Source: Candidatus Pacearchaeota archaeon
GTDB lineage: Archaea > Nanobdellota > Nanobdellia > Pacearchaeales > GW2011-AR1
Direction of reading: 5' to 3'
Assembly: GCA_002688415.1 (NCBI GenBank)
Contig: NZCX01000013.1
Location: 1 to 32,112 of the forward strand
Length of the DNA stretch: 32,112 nucleotides
The stretch's first letter is position 1. Each line of letters begins with the position of its first letter. The position numbers and the translations under genes are program-made. Below, one piece after another: positions 15,485-22,020 of this stretch. The notes below the pieces were generated by a model. It ran no database searches. It was not told where the DNA came from and saw only the letters and a program-made list of their open reading frames with translations.

Positions 15485-15490
15485 GGAGGG
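15485..15490 (+). promoter_or_regulatory. Shine-Dalgarno site of the small Cys-rich gene
   Basis: GGAGGG lies six bases before the ATG at 15497, ideal spacing for that start. It lies inside a five-codon leader frame starting at 15480 (MAEGL, then TGA). Confidence 0.5.
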
Positions 15491-15496
15491 ATTATG

Positions 15497-15634
15497 ATGG
15501 CGGAAGATTCTTGTATTTTTCCAGGATGTCCAAAATGTGAGAAGGGGTATTTGTTACCTTTTTCATATAAGGAAGATGTCTTTGAGAAATGGAAATGCTC
15601 GGAGTGTGGATTCACAGTAATGAAGAAAGAGTAG
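15497..15634 (+). CDS. Small zinc-ribbon-like protein, 45 aa
   Basis: Has one CPKC knuckle near the N-terminus (FPGCPKCEKG) and one CSEC knuckle near the C-terminus (KWKCSECGFTVMKKE), enough for a single zinc ribbon. It starts MAEDSCIF. A strong Shine-Dalgarno site selects the ATG at 15497 over an adjacent ATG at 15494. The function is unknown. A TATA-like CTTTTAAA (15442-15449) would give a leader of about 25 bases. Confidence 0.6.
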   Translation: MAEDSCIFPGCPKCEKGYLLPFSYKEDVFEKWKCSECGFTVMKKE

Positions 15635-15648
15635 GCATTCGAAAACCT

Positions 15649-15656
15649 TTTATATT
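15649..15656 (+). promoter_or_regulatory. TATA box of the 53-aa Cys-rich gene
   Basis: TTTATATT is centred about 24 bp before the ATG at 15676. Confidence 0.5.
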
Positions 15657-15675
15657 TGTCTTTCTTTTAGTTTTA

Positions 15676-15837
15676 ATGGCATCTAGAAGTACATCTTCTA
15701 AAAGTTCTGGTGGTGTGAGATGCGGCTTTAGTGGTCATGATGCCATAAGGGTTTGTTCTAATTGCTGGAAGTGTGAAGAGCATTGCGATTGTTCTTCTAA
15801 AAAGAAAAGATTTGTTAATGGGCATATTGGCAACTAG
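15676..15837 (+). CDS. Small Ser/Cys-rich protein, 53 aa
   Basis: Begins MASRSTSSKSSGGVRCGFS, then has a tight cysteine cluster CSNCWKCEEHCDCS followed by a basic tail (KKKRF). The cluster could bind one or two zinc ions. The start is set by the TATA box; upstream in-frame codons overlap the previous gene. No family is recognised. Confidence 0.55.
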   Translation: MASRSTSSKSSGGVRCGFSGHDAIRVCSNCWKCEEHCDCSSKKKRFVNGHIGN

Positions 15838-15858
15838 AGTTCTTTTTCTTGCAAAATG

Positions 15859-15866
15859 TTTAAATA
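15859..15866 (+). promoter_or_regulatory. TATA box of the RHH/membrane protein operon
   Basis: TTTAAATA predicts transcription start near 15888, immediately before the palindrome at 15890. Confidence 0.5.
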
Positions 15867-15889
15867 CCCTAATCACTCACTGATAAAGT

Positions 15890-15899
15890 ACCAATTGGT
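15890..15899. promoter_or_regulatory. Palindromic operator candidate ACCAATTGGT
   Basis: A perfect 10-bp palindrome lies between the predicted transcription start and the ATG of an RHH regulator gene. It is flanked by AGT and, after one extra base, ACT, which extends the dyad. The position is right for autorepression by the RHH protein. Confidence 0.45.
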
Positions 15900-15906
15900 G
15901 ACTAAA

Positions 15907-16038
15907 ATGGGTGAAATTAAGATTATCGTGTCAGACGTGATGGATAACAGAATAGAGGAAATTTCCCAAAAGGTAGGAATTAAAAAGACAGAATATGTTA
16001 AAGGTCTTGTTATTGAGGATCTGAAGGGAGAAAAATAG
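15907..16038 (+). CDS. Ribbon-helix-helix regulator, 43 aa
   Basis: Starts MGEIKIIVSDVMDNRIEEIS: a short strand (IKIIVS) followed by two helices with the turn KVGIKKTEYVKG, the standard CopG/Arc-like fold. It has no second domain. The stop (TAG) overlaps the GTG start of the membrane protein gene by one base, so the pair is coupled and the RHH protein probably controls it. Confidence 0.7.
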   Translation: MGEIKIIVSDVMDNRIEEISQKVGIKKTEYVKGLVIEDLKGEK

Positions 16039-16628
16039 TGAATTCTAAAATCTTTTGGACTGAATTTAAGGAGCATTTGCCTTTTGCTGTCTTTGTTAGC
16101 TTTGTTGCTGTTTCCATTGTTTTAATAGGTGAGTTTTCTAGTTTTCACATAGGAAGAGGATTTTTTGAGGAAGCACATTTTGTTCATTTATTTTTTAGCG
16201 CAGCAGCTACCTCGGCAGTTTTTTATCGCCATAGAAAGAATATATATTTGGGGGTTTTAGTGGGCATATTGGGGGCAATTATAATTGGATCTGTTAGTGA
16301 TGTGTTGTTTCCTTATGTCGGATCAAGCATCTTCGGGATTCCTGTTCTTTTTCATCTACCCATTCTTGAAAGCACTCTTCTTGTTTTGTTTGTTTCTTTA
16401 GTCGGGGGAATATTTGGCGTTATTATAAAAAAGAGCATTCTTTCACACTCCCTCCATGTATTTCTAAGTGTTTTTGCTAGTTTATTCTATTTGATTAATT
16501 TTGCAGTTTTGGGAGACAATGTAGTTTTGTGGCTGATCTCTTTCTTGATTGTAATCTTGACGGTTTGGCTTCCTTGTTGTTTGAGTGACATATGGTTCCC
16601 TTTACTCTTTATTAAGAAGAAGAAATAA
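16038..16628 (+). CDS. Multi-pass membrane protein coupled to an RHH regulator
   Basis: A 196-aa protein with about six hydrophobic segments and a KKKK C-terminus, starting at GTG overlapping the RHH stop. Polar and potentially metal-binding residues lie in or near membrane segments: HIGRGFFEEAHFVHLF, FHLPILES, and PCCLSDIWFP near the end. A transporter for a metal or other small solute under local RHH control is plausible. I do not recognise the family, and the substrate is unknown. Confidence 0.65.
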   Translation: MNSKIFWTEFKEHLPFAVFVSFVAVSIVLIGEFSSFHIGRGFFEEAHFVHLFFSAAATSAVFYRHRKNIYLGVLVGILGAIIIGSVSDVLFPYVGSSIFGIPVLFHLPILESTLLVLFVSLVGGIFGVIIKKSILSHSLHVFLSVFASLFYLINFAVLGDNVVLWLISFLIVILTVWLPCCLSDIWFPLLFIKKKK

Positions 16629-16633
16629 ACACT

Positions 16634-16641
16634 CTTAAAAA
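16634..16641 (+). promoter_or_regulatory. TATA box of the methyltransferase/PUA operon
   Basis: CTTAAAAA is centred about 25 bp before the ATG at 16663. Confidence 0.5.
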
Positions 16642-16662
16642 CCGGTTTTTACTTTCTTCTTT

Positions 16663-17679
16663 ATGGAATTATTAGAACATAAAGCCAAGTTGAAAGAGAA
16701 ATATCCCATTAAGCCAGATTTTCGTGCTAGGATGGAAGATTTGATTGGGAAAGAGGATGCAGATAGGTTTTTTGAAATTGCATATTATGGTAGCCCAAGT
16801 TCTATTAGAGTTAATACATTGAAGATTTCTGTTGATGATCTCAAAAAAAGACTGGAAGATTATGGTTGGAAGCTAGAGCAACCCATTAAGAAACATCTAG
16901 AGATTATGATTATAAGGTCAAGATTGAAACCTGGAGAATTAGGAAAAACAAAAGAGCATTTACTTGGTTATTATTATGTTCAAGACATTTCTTCTATGCT
17001 GCCGCTATTGACACTTTTACCAACGAAAGGAGACATGTTTTTGGATTTATGTTCTAGCCCAGGGAGCAAGACTACACAGGCCGCTGCAATGATGGAAAAT
17101 TCTGGAGTAATAGTTGCCAATGAATTATCCTTGGGAAGAATTTCTATTTTAAATTCTAACTTAGAAAGATGTGGAGTTTCAAATACTATTGTTACGAAGA
17201 ATGATGGGGTTAGATTCTGTAAAAGACTTAGGAAAAAGACAAAGTTTGTTTTCAATAAGATTTTGGTTGATGCTCCCTGTAGTGGGGAAGGAACTTTGCG
17301 TAAAAGTTTGAAGACTTTTAATATGTGGAATGAGAAAACAATAAAAAATCTGTCGAAAATTCAAAAGAGATTAGCTGTTGAGGCTTTGAGGTGTTTAGAA
17401 GTTGGTGGGGAGATGGTTTATTCTACGTGCACTCTGGGCCCAGAAGAGAATGAGGCGGTTGTTGACTTTTTAATAAAGAATTTTGATATTGAGGTTTTAG
17501 ACGTGAAAATTGAGGGGATTAAACTTCGGGATGGGATTGTTTCATGGAGAGGAGAGGATTATGATAAAAGTTTGATTAAGGCAAAAAGGCTTTATCCGCA
17601 AGATAATGATACGGATGGATTTTTTCTTTGTAAGATGCGGAAATTGAGTGATAAATGTTTATTGGAGGATAAGAAATGA
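16663..17679 (+). CDS. RNA m5C methyltransferase, NOP2/Sun (RsmB/Trm4-like) family
   Basis: SAM-dependent cytosine-5 methyltransferase acting on tRNA or rRNA. The 338-aa protein carries the SAM-binding motif DLCSSPGSKTTQAA and both catalytic cysteine motifs: VDAPCSGEGTLRK (motif IV) and YSTCTLGPEENE (motif VI). An N-terminal region with SIRVNTLKIS precedes the catalytic domain, as in archaeal Trm4-type enzymes. Its end overlaps the next start (ATGA, 17676-17679), so it is coupled to a PUA-like RNA-binding protein that probably assists it. The exact RNA target is not visible. Confidence 0.92.
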   Translation: MELLEHKAKLKEKYPIKPDFRARMEDLIGKEDADRFFEIAYYGSPSSIRVNTLKISVDDLKKRLEDYGWKLEQPIKKHLEIMIIRSRLKPGELGKTKEHLLGYYYVQDISSMLPLLTLLPTKGDMFLDLCSSPGSKTTQAAAMMENSGVIVANELSLGRISILNSNLERCGVSNTIVTKNDGVRFCKRLRKKTKFVFNKILVDAPCSGEGTLRKSLKTFNMWNEKTIKNLSKIQKRLAVEALRCLEVGGEMVYSTCTLGPEENEAVVDFLIKNFDIEVLDVKIEGIKLRDGIVSWRGEDYDKSLIKAKRLYPQDNDTDGFFLCKMRKLSDKCLLEDKK

Positions 17680-18176
17680 AAATTGATCTACTTGACAAAG
17701 CAAAGAAGAAAAGATTTTTACAAGAATTGAATTATCTCGGAGAACTAAAGACGAAGGCCCTTTTAATCAAAACAGGAAAGGAAAGAATCAGGGCATATAC
17801 TGGCGCCCTTTCTAACGAAGAGATTTGGGATTTCTGGAGGGTTTTCCCAGTTGAAGGAATCGGGGTTTATCTAGGGAAGGATAATACTAATAAAAATGGT
17901 GTTCGAGAAGTTAGACTAAGCACTGATGGTTTACACTTTTTTGGGGACCAAGTTGCTGGTGCAATTCTTATTTTGAATGAGAAACAAGAAGAAGAATGGT
18001 TTTTTGGCAAAGAGGTAGAAATGAATTCAAAACAGGTTGAAAAAATAAACTCTGACTTTGTTGCAGTTAAAGCTGAATCTTCCGGAGATTTTATTGGTGT
18101 GGGAAAATTAAATAAAGATCAAACCCTCCTTTATAATTACTTACCAAAAGAGAGGAGAAGGAAGGGGGAATTGTAG
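17676..18176 (+). CDS. PUA-like RNA-binding partner of the m5C methyltransferase
   Basis: A 166-aa soluble protein starting MKIDLLDKAKKKRFLQELN. The central part has GIGVYLGKDNTNKNGVREV, and the C-terminal part GDFIGVGKLNKDQTLLYNYL followed by KERRRKGEL. The glycine-strand pattern near the end is PUA-like and resembles the archaeal COG3270-type proteins found beside, or fused to, NOP2/Sun methyltransferases. Translational coupling to the methyltransferase supports that pairing. The family call is from memory. Confidence 0.65.
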   Translation: MKIDLLDKAKKKRFLQELNYLGELKTKALLIKTGKERIRAYTGALSNEEIWDFWRVFPVEGIGVYLGKDNTNKNGVREVRLSTDGLHFFGDQVAGAILILNEKQEEEWFFGKEVEMNSKQVEKINSDFVAVKAESSGDFIGVGKLNKDQTLLYNYLPKERRRKGEL

Positions 18177-18194
18177 ACTTTCAGAATATAAATG

Positions 18195-18202
18195 CTTAAA
18201 AA
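18195..18202 (+). promoter_or_regulatory. TATA box of the 92-aa gene
   Basis: CTTAAAAA is centred about 25 bp before the ATG at 18224. Confidence 0.45.
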
Positions 18203-18223
18203 TATGGTCTTTCTTAGTTGTTT

Positions 18224-18502
18224 ATGGATATGCTAGTTAAAAGAACTCTTGGAGAGAGTGTCGCAAAAGAATTTCCTGAGGCTTCATTCAGGAAGCAGGC
18301 GAAGAGAATTGGGTTAGCGAACTATTTGGTGCATTGTGTTAAACACCCATTAAAATCTCTTGGATCCTCAATTAAACGTTCTTGGCCTGGGATTTCTTAT
18401 GTGGCGTTGGATCATGTTGGTAGGGGGGATTTCAACGAAAGAGCCTATGTTAACCTAAGGGGCGAATGGATAGGAAATCAATGTGTATTTGGTTGTGAAT
18501 AA
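18224..18502 (+). CDS. Hypothetical protein, 92 aa
   Basis: Starts MDMLVKRTLGESVAKEF and ends NQCVFGCE. It is basic in the first two thirds, with cysteines at VHCVKH and near the C-terminus. There is no clear membrane segment. TATA spacing picks the ATG at 18224. No family is recognised. Confidence 0.5.
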   Translation: MDMLVKRTLGESVAKEFPEASFRKQAKRIGLANYLVHCVKHPLKSLGSSIKRSWPGISYVALDHVGRGDFNERAYVNLRGEWIGNQCVFGCE

Positions 18503-18533
18503 ATAATTAATCAAGTCTTCTTAAAACTAAAAC

Positions 18534-18541
18534 CTTAAAAC
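18534..18541 (+). promoter_or_regulatory. TATA box of the methionine aminopeptidase gene
   Basis: CTTAAAAC is centred about 25 bp before the ATG at 18563. Confidence 0.45.
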
Positions 18542-18562
18542 TATCTAATTCTAATTATTTTT

Positions 18563-19468
18563 ATGGAAACTAATGAAACTGAATCATATCTGAAGGCTGG
18601 AGAAATTGCAAAAGAAGTGAAAACTTTCATGAAAGAACTTGTAAAAAAAGGAATGTTGCTGATTGATATTGCAGAAGGAATTGAGGGAAAAATCAGAGAG
18701 CTTGGGGCCGAGCCTGCTTTCCCTGTAAATACTTCTATTGATGAAATTGCAGCTCATTATACTCCGTTGCCAGGGGATGAAAAAGTTGCTAGTGGATTGT
18801 TGAAAATAGACGTTGGAATTTGTGTCGATGGGTTTATAGCTGATTTCGCAGTCAGCTTTGATTTTAGCGATGATGAGTCTCATGGTAAAATGTTCGCGTT
18901 AAATAAGGGATTGCTAGAAACTGCCAAGAAAGTCGTTCATCCCGATATGAAAGTTTCTGAAATTGGCAATTCTCTTGGAGAGTTTTTAGAGAAGTTTAAT
19001 ATAGAGAACGATACGAGATATTCTGTCGTTGAAAATCTTTGTGGGCATACGTTGGGAGAGAATAAGATTCATGGAGGAATTACAATACCAAATAGTAAAA
19101 ATGATTCTAATGTTGAATTGGAGGAAAAGGCATTCGCGGTGGAGCCATTCGTTACAGAAGGAGAAGGGAATGTCCGCGAAGGAGAAGGCGGTGGGATTTA
19201 TGCTTTATCTGGAGAAGGAGCTGCAAGAGATCGAGATGTTAGAGAGATTTTAACTTTTATTAAAGAGAGCTATAAAACAAGACCATTCTGCGCAAGGTGG
19301 TTAGAAAAAGAAGGTTTTAAGAAAATAAAGTTCGCTCTTTCTTCTTTAACCAGACAAGGAGTTTTGCGTCATTATCCATTGCTGATTGGGAAATCTAATA
19401 TGCCGATTAGCCAGTTTGAAGATTCTTTTTTAATAGATGAAGATAGAGTCCTTTGTTTCACTTGCTAA
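18563..19468 (+). CDS. map: Methionine aminopeptidase, type II
   Basis: Removes the initiator methionine from nascent proteins in the cytosol. The 301-aa protein has the five metal ligands of the pita-bread fold: the two Asp in KIDVGICVDGFIADFAVSF, His in CGHTLG, Glu in AVEPF and Glu in SQFEDSF. FPVNTSIDEIAAHYTP at the N-terminal side and a winged insertion after AVEPF mark the archaeal/eukaryotic type II. Its stop lies six bases before a convergent tRNA 3' fragment. Confidence 0.95.
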   Translation: METNETESYLKAGEIAKEVKTFMKELVKKGMLLIDIAEGIEGKIRELGAEPAFPVNTSIDEIAAHYTPLPGDEKVASGLLKIDVGICVDGFIADFAVSFDFSDDESHGKMFALNKGLLETAKKVVHPDMKVSEIGNSLGEFLEKFNIENDTRYSVVENLCGHTLGENKIHGGITIPNSKNDSNVELEEKAFAVEPFVTEGEGNVREGEGGGIYALSGEGAARDRDVREILTFIKESYKTRPFCARWLEKEGFKKIKFALSSLTRQGVLRHYPLLIGKSNMPISQFEDSFLIDEDRVLCFTC

Positions 19469-19474
19469 GATTAT

Positions 19475-19507
19475 GACCCTGCCAAGAATCGAACTTGGGA
19501 ATGGAAA
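19475..19507 (-). pseudogene. 3' half of an interrupted tRNA
   Basis: On the minus strand this holds the 3' anticodon stem TTTCC, a four-base variable loop ATTC, the T stem CCAAG/CTTGG with loop TTCGATT, and the acceptor strand CAGGGTC followed by an A. Stem lengths and spacings are canonical, and it pairs with the 5' half at 20654-20688: anticodon stem 5 of 5, acceptor 6 of 7. The loop between the halves is replaced by 1146 bases. It is probably a remnant of a disrupted tRNA. Confidence 0.6.
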
Positions 19508-19521
19508 CAATTTTAAAAAAT

Positions 19522-19591
19522 GGACCCGCCAGGAATCGGACCTGGGCTTCATCGAAGTCAACGATGCATCCTACCATTAGATGACGAGTCC
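19522..19591 (-). tRNA. tRNA, anticodon GAC (Val-like), nested
   Basis: A complete 70-nt cloverleaf. The acceptor GGACTCG/CGGGTCC pairs 7 of 7 with one G-U. The D stem is ATCT/GGAT with loop AATGGTA, the anticodon stem CATCG/CGATG with loop TTGACTT, and the T stem CCAGG/CCTGG. The discriminator base is A and no CCA is encoded. Anticodon GAC would read Val GUC codons. Odd points are U at 37, C instead of U at 55 (loop TCCGATT) and A10-U25. A TATA box lies 26 bp upstream, inside the coding end of the homing endonuclease gene. The 5' 15 bases are also codons of that gene. Confidence 0.75.
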
Positions 19592-20623
19592 TTTAAATGG
19601 CAAGTCCAATTGCTTATATAAATCTTGCTCATAATAGCCAATAACTTCTTTTTGATAAAGGGTGTTTCCTAGAGTTCTCTGATGAAATCTCACAACATGT
19701 CTTAAGTTGGAGCTTCCAACTGTTGTAAAATATTTCAAAATACTTGACCAGCAATTTGTTCCAGAAGACTTGTTGTAAAAATGAGTAAATAGCTTAGTTT
19801 TTTCAGTTATTTGTTTAACTTGTGAAAGTAGGACTGGATTATGAGACTTAAAGTCTATACAGAATTGCTTTCCGTCGGTTCCCCTCCTGGAAACAGAACC
19901 ATCAGTATCAATCAACCCCCTCAGGCATGCAAGAGATAGTTTTTTGTTTCTCAAAATTTCATTTGGGATACACGCCTTATTTCTTATTTTATCTCCAAAG
20001 GGGATGTTGTACTTTTCATTCAGGAGAGAGCATATGGCTTTAGACCTCAATAAGACATAGCCGGTATTCATCTGTCTTTGATCTTTAAAAATTTGTGGTT
20101 TTATTCCGAACAATTCAACGATCAAAGCAGAGATATATCTAAAATATGGTAGATCATATCTATAATCTCCAGAAATTCGAATAAAATATTTCGTCATAGT
20201 TCCATCACCCAAATGTATTCCAATAAACTCAGCTAATTTCTCAGACATTTGTGGAATTTTTATTTTTTTAAGTCTCTTTCCTGAACTATTTTTGATTGCC
20301 TTTTCTCTCCAAAGGGGAAGTTCTTTTTTGTATTTTTGCATTAAGGTTTCTATTCCTTTCTTGCCACCCTTTCTTTGCCCCCAGTTTCCAGGTAGCTCTT
20401 CAAGGTCAAGGGCATCTGGCATTAAGGAAGATAATTTACACAGTCGAAAAAAAGTGTTTCCAGGGATTAGTAGTTCCCCGGAGGAATACTTTTTAATTGT
20501 TGAGTATGGGATGCATAGCTCAGAGGAGAGCACTCTTAGGTTGGGGTATTTTAATTTCTTTAATATCTTTCGGAAGAAAATCTTTCGACTTCTTTCTTGT
20601 AATTTTATTCTAACCCCTGGCAT
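19577..20623 (-). CDS. LAGLIDADG homing endonuclease with N-terminal HTH
   Basis: A 348-aa site-specific DNA endonuclease with two LAGLIDADG helices: LAEFIGIHLGDG (130-141) and LACLRGLIDTDG (231-242), both with an intact acidic residue. Residues about 28-65 look like a Cro-type helix-turn-helix (VLSSELCIPYSTIKKY). The gene starts at an ATG 24 bp after a TATA centre, so it has its own promoter. It ends (FKGLVI, stop) inside the D arm of the nested tRNA. The gene and that tRNA together sit in the anticodon loop position of another tRNA. Homing into tRNA loci is the likely lifestyle. Confidence 0.88.
   Translation of the reverse strand: MPGVRIKLQERSRKIFFRKILKKLKYPNLRVLSSELCIPYSTIKKYSSGELLIPGNTFFRLCKLSSLMPDALDLEELPGNWGQRKGGKKGIETLMQKYKKELPLWREKAIKNSSGKRLKKIKIPQMSEKLAEFIGIHLGDGTMTKYFIRISGDYRYDLPYFRYISALIVELFGIKPQIFKDQRQMNTGYVLLRSKAICSLLNEKYNIPFGDKIRNKACIPNEILRNKKLSLACLRGLIDTDGSVSRRGTDGKQFCIDFKSHNPVLLSQVKQITEKTKLFTHFYNKSSGTNCWSSILKYFTTVGSSNLRHVVRFHQRTLGNTLYQKEVIGYYEQDLYKQLDLPFKGLVI
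19614..19621 (-). promoter_or_regulatory. TATA box of the nested tRNA
   Basis: TTATATAA is centred about 26 bp before the tRNA 5' end. It lies within the last coding segment of the homing endonuclease gene. Confidence 0.55.
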
Positions 20624-20642
20624 AACATATTACAGGTAACAC

Positions 20643-20651
20643 AATATTTAA
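20643..20651 (-). promoter_or_regulatory. TATA box of the first homing endonuclease gene
   Basis: Minus-strand TTAAATATT is centred 24 bp before the ATG at 20623. It lies a few bases downstream of the interrupted tRNA 5' half. Confidence 0.5.
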
Positions 20652-20653
20652 GC

Positions 20654-20688
20654 TTTCCCATCTTGTACTACAACTAGACTACGGGGTC
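20654..20688 (-). pseudogene. 5' half of an interrupted tRNA
   Basis: On the minus strand this reads acceptor GACCCCG, T8 A9, D stem GTCT/AGAT with a 12-base loop, G26 and the 5' anticodon stem GGAAA. The spacings are those of a tRNA. The D loop lacks the conserved GG and the acceptor has one C-A mismatch with the 3' half, suggesting decay. It begins 28 bases after the tRNA-Lys gene, so it was probably the second member of a tRNA pair. Confidence 0.6.
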
Positions 20689-20716
20689 CTTCATATCTTG
20701 TTCAAAAGTAAAAAAT

Positions 20717-20790
20717 GGCCTCGAGGGGATTTGAACCCCCGACACCTGGATTAAAAGTCCAGTGCTCTAACCAGGCTGAGCTACGAAGCC
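20717..20790 (-). tRNA. tRNA-Lys, anticodon UUU
   Basis: A 74-nt cloverleaf. The acceptor is GGCTTCG/CGAGGCC, the anticodon stem CTGGA/TCCAG with loop CTTTTAA, and the T arm GGGGG/CCCCT-type with loop TTCAAAT. A TATA box (20815-20822, minus-strand TTTTTAAA) lies about 28 bp upstream. No CCA is encoded. The interrupted tRNA follows directly downstream. Confidence 0.93.
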
Positions 20791-20814
20791 ATTAGTATTA
20801 TTGACTAAAATTTG

Positions 20815-20822
20815 TTTAAAAA
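20815..20822 (-). promoter_or_regulatory. TATA box of tRNA-Lys
   Basis: Minus-strand TTTTTAAA is centred about 28 bp before the tRNA 5' end. Confidence 0.5.
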
Positions 20823-20856
20823 GCTTTTGTTCGGTACGTTCCATTTTTCCACGCGT

Positions 20857-20868
20857 GAAATTAGTTTC
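20857..20868. promoter_or_regulatory. Operator-like element GAAATTAGTTTC
   Basis: A near-palindrome that begins 21 bp before the TTTATATA box of the wHTH gene. The same element with one base changed to make it perfect lies at the same distance before the copper gene promoter at 22848. The bases between element and TATA box are also similar. Confidence 0.6.
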
Positions 20869-20877
20869 TTCGTAACT

Positions 20878-20885
20878 TTTATATA
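20878..20885 (+). promoter_or_regulatory. TATA box of the wHTH/TVP38 operon
   Basis: TTTATATA is centred about 25 bp before the ATG at 20907. Confidence 0.6.
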
Positions 20886-20906
20886 GCATGTTTAGTTTGT
20901 TATCAT

Positions 20907-21383
20907 ATGAAGAACAAAAATGTTGGTTTTTTAATTGTCGGAATTTCGGTCTTTATATTTTTAATTGTGCTTATCTTTAACACCGCATTACAAACAATTG
21001 TTGGAACAACATGTAGCCATGGGCCAACTTGTTCTATGTTTGATACAATAACAATCCAAACATGGATTAGTTTGACCATAGCAATCTTTGTCTTGTTTAT
21101 TGGATTGTTCTTAATTTTTAGCAAAGAAGAGAAGGAGATCATAATAAAAAAGGTTAAAGAGAAATCTAGGAAGAAAAAAATCAATTTGTCTGGCTTGGAT
21201 TCTATTGAGAGGAAGGCCGTTAGCCTTCTTAAAGCAGAAGATGCAATGTTCCAAAGTTCTTTAATGGAAGAATTGGGAGTCGGGAAAGTTAAAATGACTC
21301 GATTATTAGATAAGTTAGAGGCCAAGCAAATCGTAGAGAGAAAAAGGCGTGGAATGAATAATATTGTGGTTCTGAAAAGATGA
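20907..21383 (+). CDS. Membrane-anchored winged-helix regulator with a Cys/His/Met loop
   Basis: A 158-aa protein with two membrane helices (about 7-28 and 50-72). They are separated by an outside loop reading GTTCSHGPTCSMFD. A basic linker (KVKEKSRKKK) leads to a cytoplasmic winged helix of MarR-like type (SIERKAVSLLK, then GVGKVKMTRLLDKLEAKQI). Cys, His and Met in the loop could bind a soft metal such as copper. The design suggests a one-component sensor that reads the cell exterior and binds DNA. It overlaps the next gene (ATGA). Confidence 0.75.
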   Translation: MKNKNVGFLIVGISVFIFLIVLIFNTALQTIVGTTCSHGPTCSMFDTITIQTWISLTIAIFVLFIGLFLIFSKEEKEIIIKKVKEKSRKKKINLSGLDSIERKAVSLLKAEDAMFQSSLMEELGVGKVKMTRLLDKLEAKQIVERKRRGMNNIVVLKR

Positions 21384-22012
21384 AGAAGGATCTTGAAAAG
21401 TTAAATGCGATTGGCAGTCTTGTTGTCGTGTTAGTTCTTTTTGTTTTCTTATCTTACTTGGTACAATCAAATTCTGCTTATCTGGAAAAATTTATTCAAC
21501 CAGGAATTCTCGGAATTCTAATCTATTCTTTTTTACATATTTTAGCGATGGTTGTTGCCCCGGTTACTGTTTTTCCTATAATAGTATTGGCTTCTAGTAT
21601 TTGGGGGTGGTTTTGGACTGGCGTTATTACGCTCATTAGTTGGACGATTGGGGCTTCAATTGCTTTTCTGATTGCTAGGAAGTGGGGAGTTCCCTTAGTC
21701 AAGAAATTAGTTTCTCTTAAGAAGTTATATGCTCTAGAGGCTCGTGCAGAAAGATATGAGACCTTCTTTAGCATTCTTTTGTTAAGGGTTTTTATCCCTG
21801 CAGATATTTTGAGTTATGCGCTTGGTCTATTTAGTAATGTTAAATTTAGGGTTTATTTCTTTGCAACAATTCTTGGGATGGCGCCATTTGTGTTTATCTA
21901 TTCTTATCTTGGAACAATTAATTTTCTTTACCAGATTATAATTCTTCTTCTTTTTGGGATAGCATATCTTCTGGTTCTCATCATAAAAAGGTTTAAAACT
22001 TTGAGAAGATAG
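21380..22012 (+). CDS. TVP38/TMEM64 (DedA-like, VTT domain) membrane protein
   Basis: A 210-aa multi-pass membrane protein. It shows the family's conserved centre: [18 protein letters not shown], a Gly-Ala helix ([13 protein letters not shown]) and [15 protein letters not shown] after a basic loop. The family is linked to lipid or ion movement across membranes. The start overlaps the wHTH stop, so both are expressed together. Confidence 0.85.
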   Translation: MKKDLEKLNAIGSLVVVLVLFVFLSYLVQSNSAYLEKFIQPGILGILIYSFLHILAMVVAPVTVFPIIVLASSIWGWFWTGVITLISWTIGASIAFLIARKWGVPLVKKLVSLKKLYALEARAERYETFFSILLLRVFIPADILSYALGLFSNVKFRVYFFATILGMAPFVFIYSYLGTINFLYQIIILLLFGIAYLLVLIIKRFKTLRR

Positions 22013-22020
22013 TGTTAACT

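Noticed and set aside
19508..20653. Functional tRNA intron removed by splicing
   Set aside because: No convincing bulge-helix-bulge at the junctions, the joined loop would lack U33, and the D loop has lost GG. It remains possible but is not favoured.
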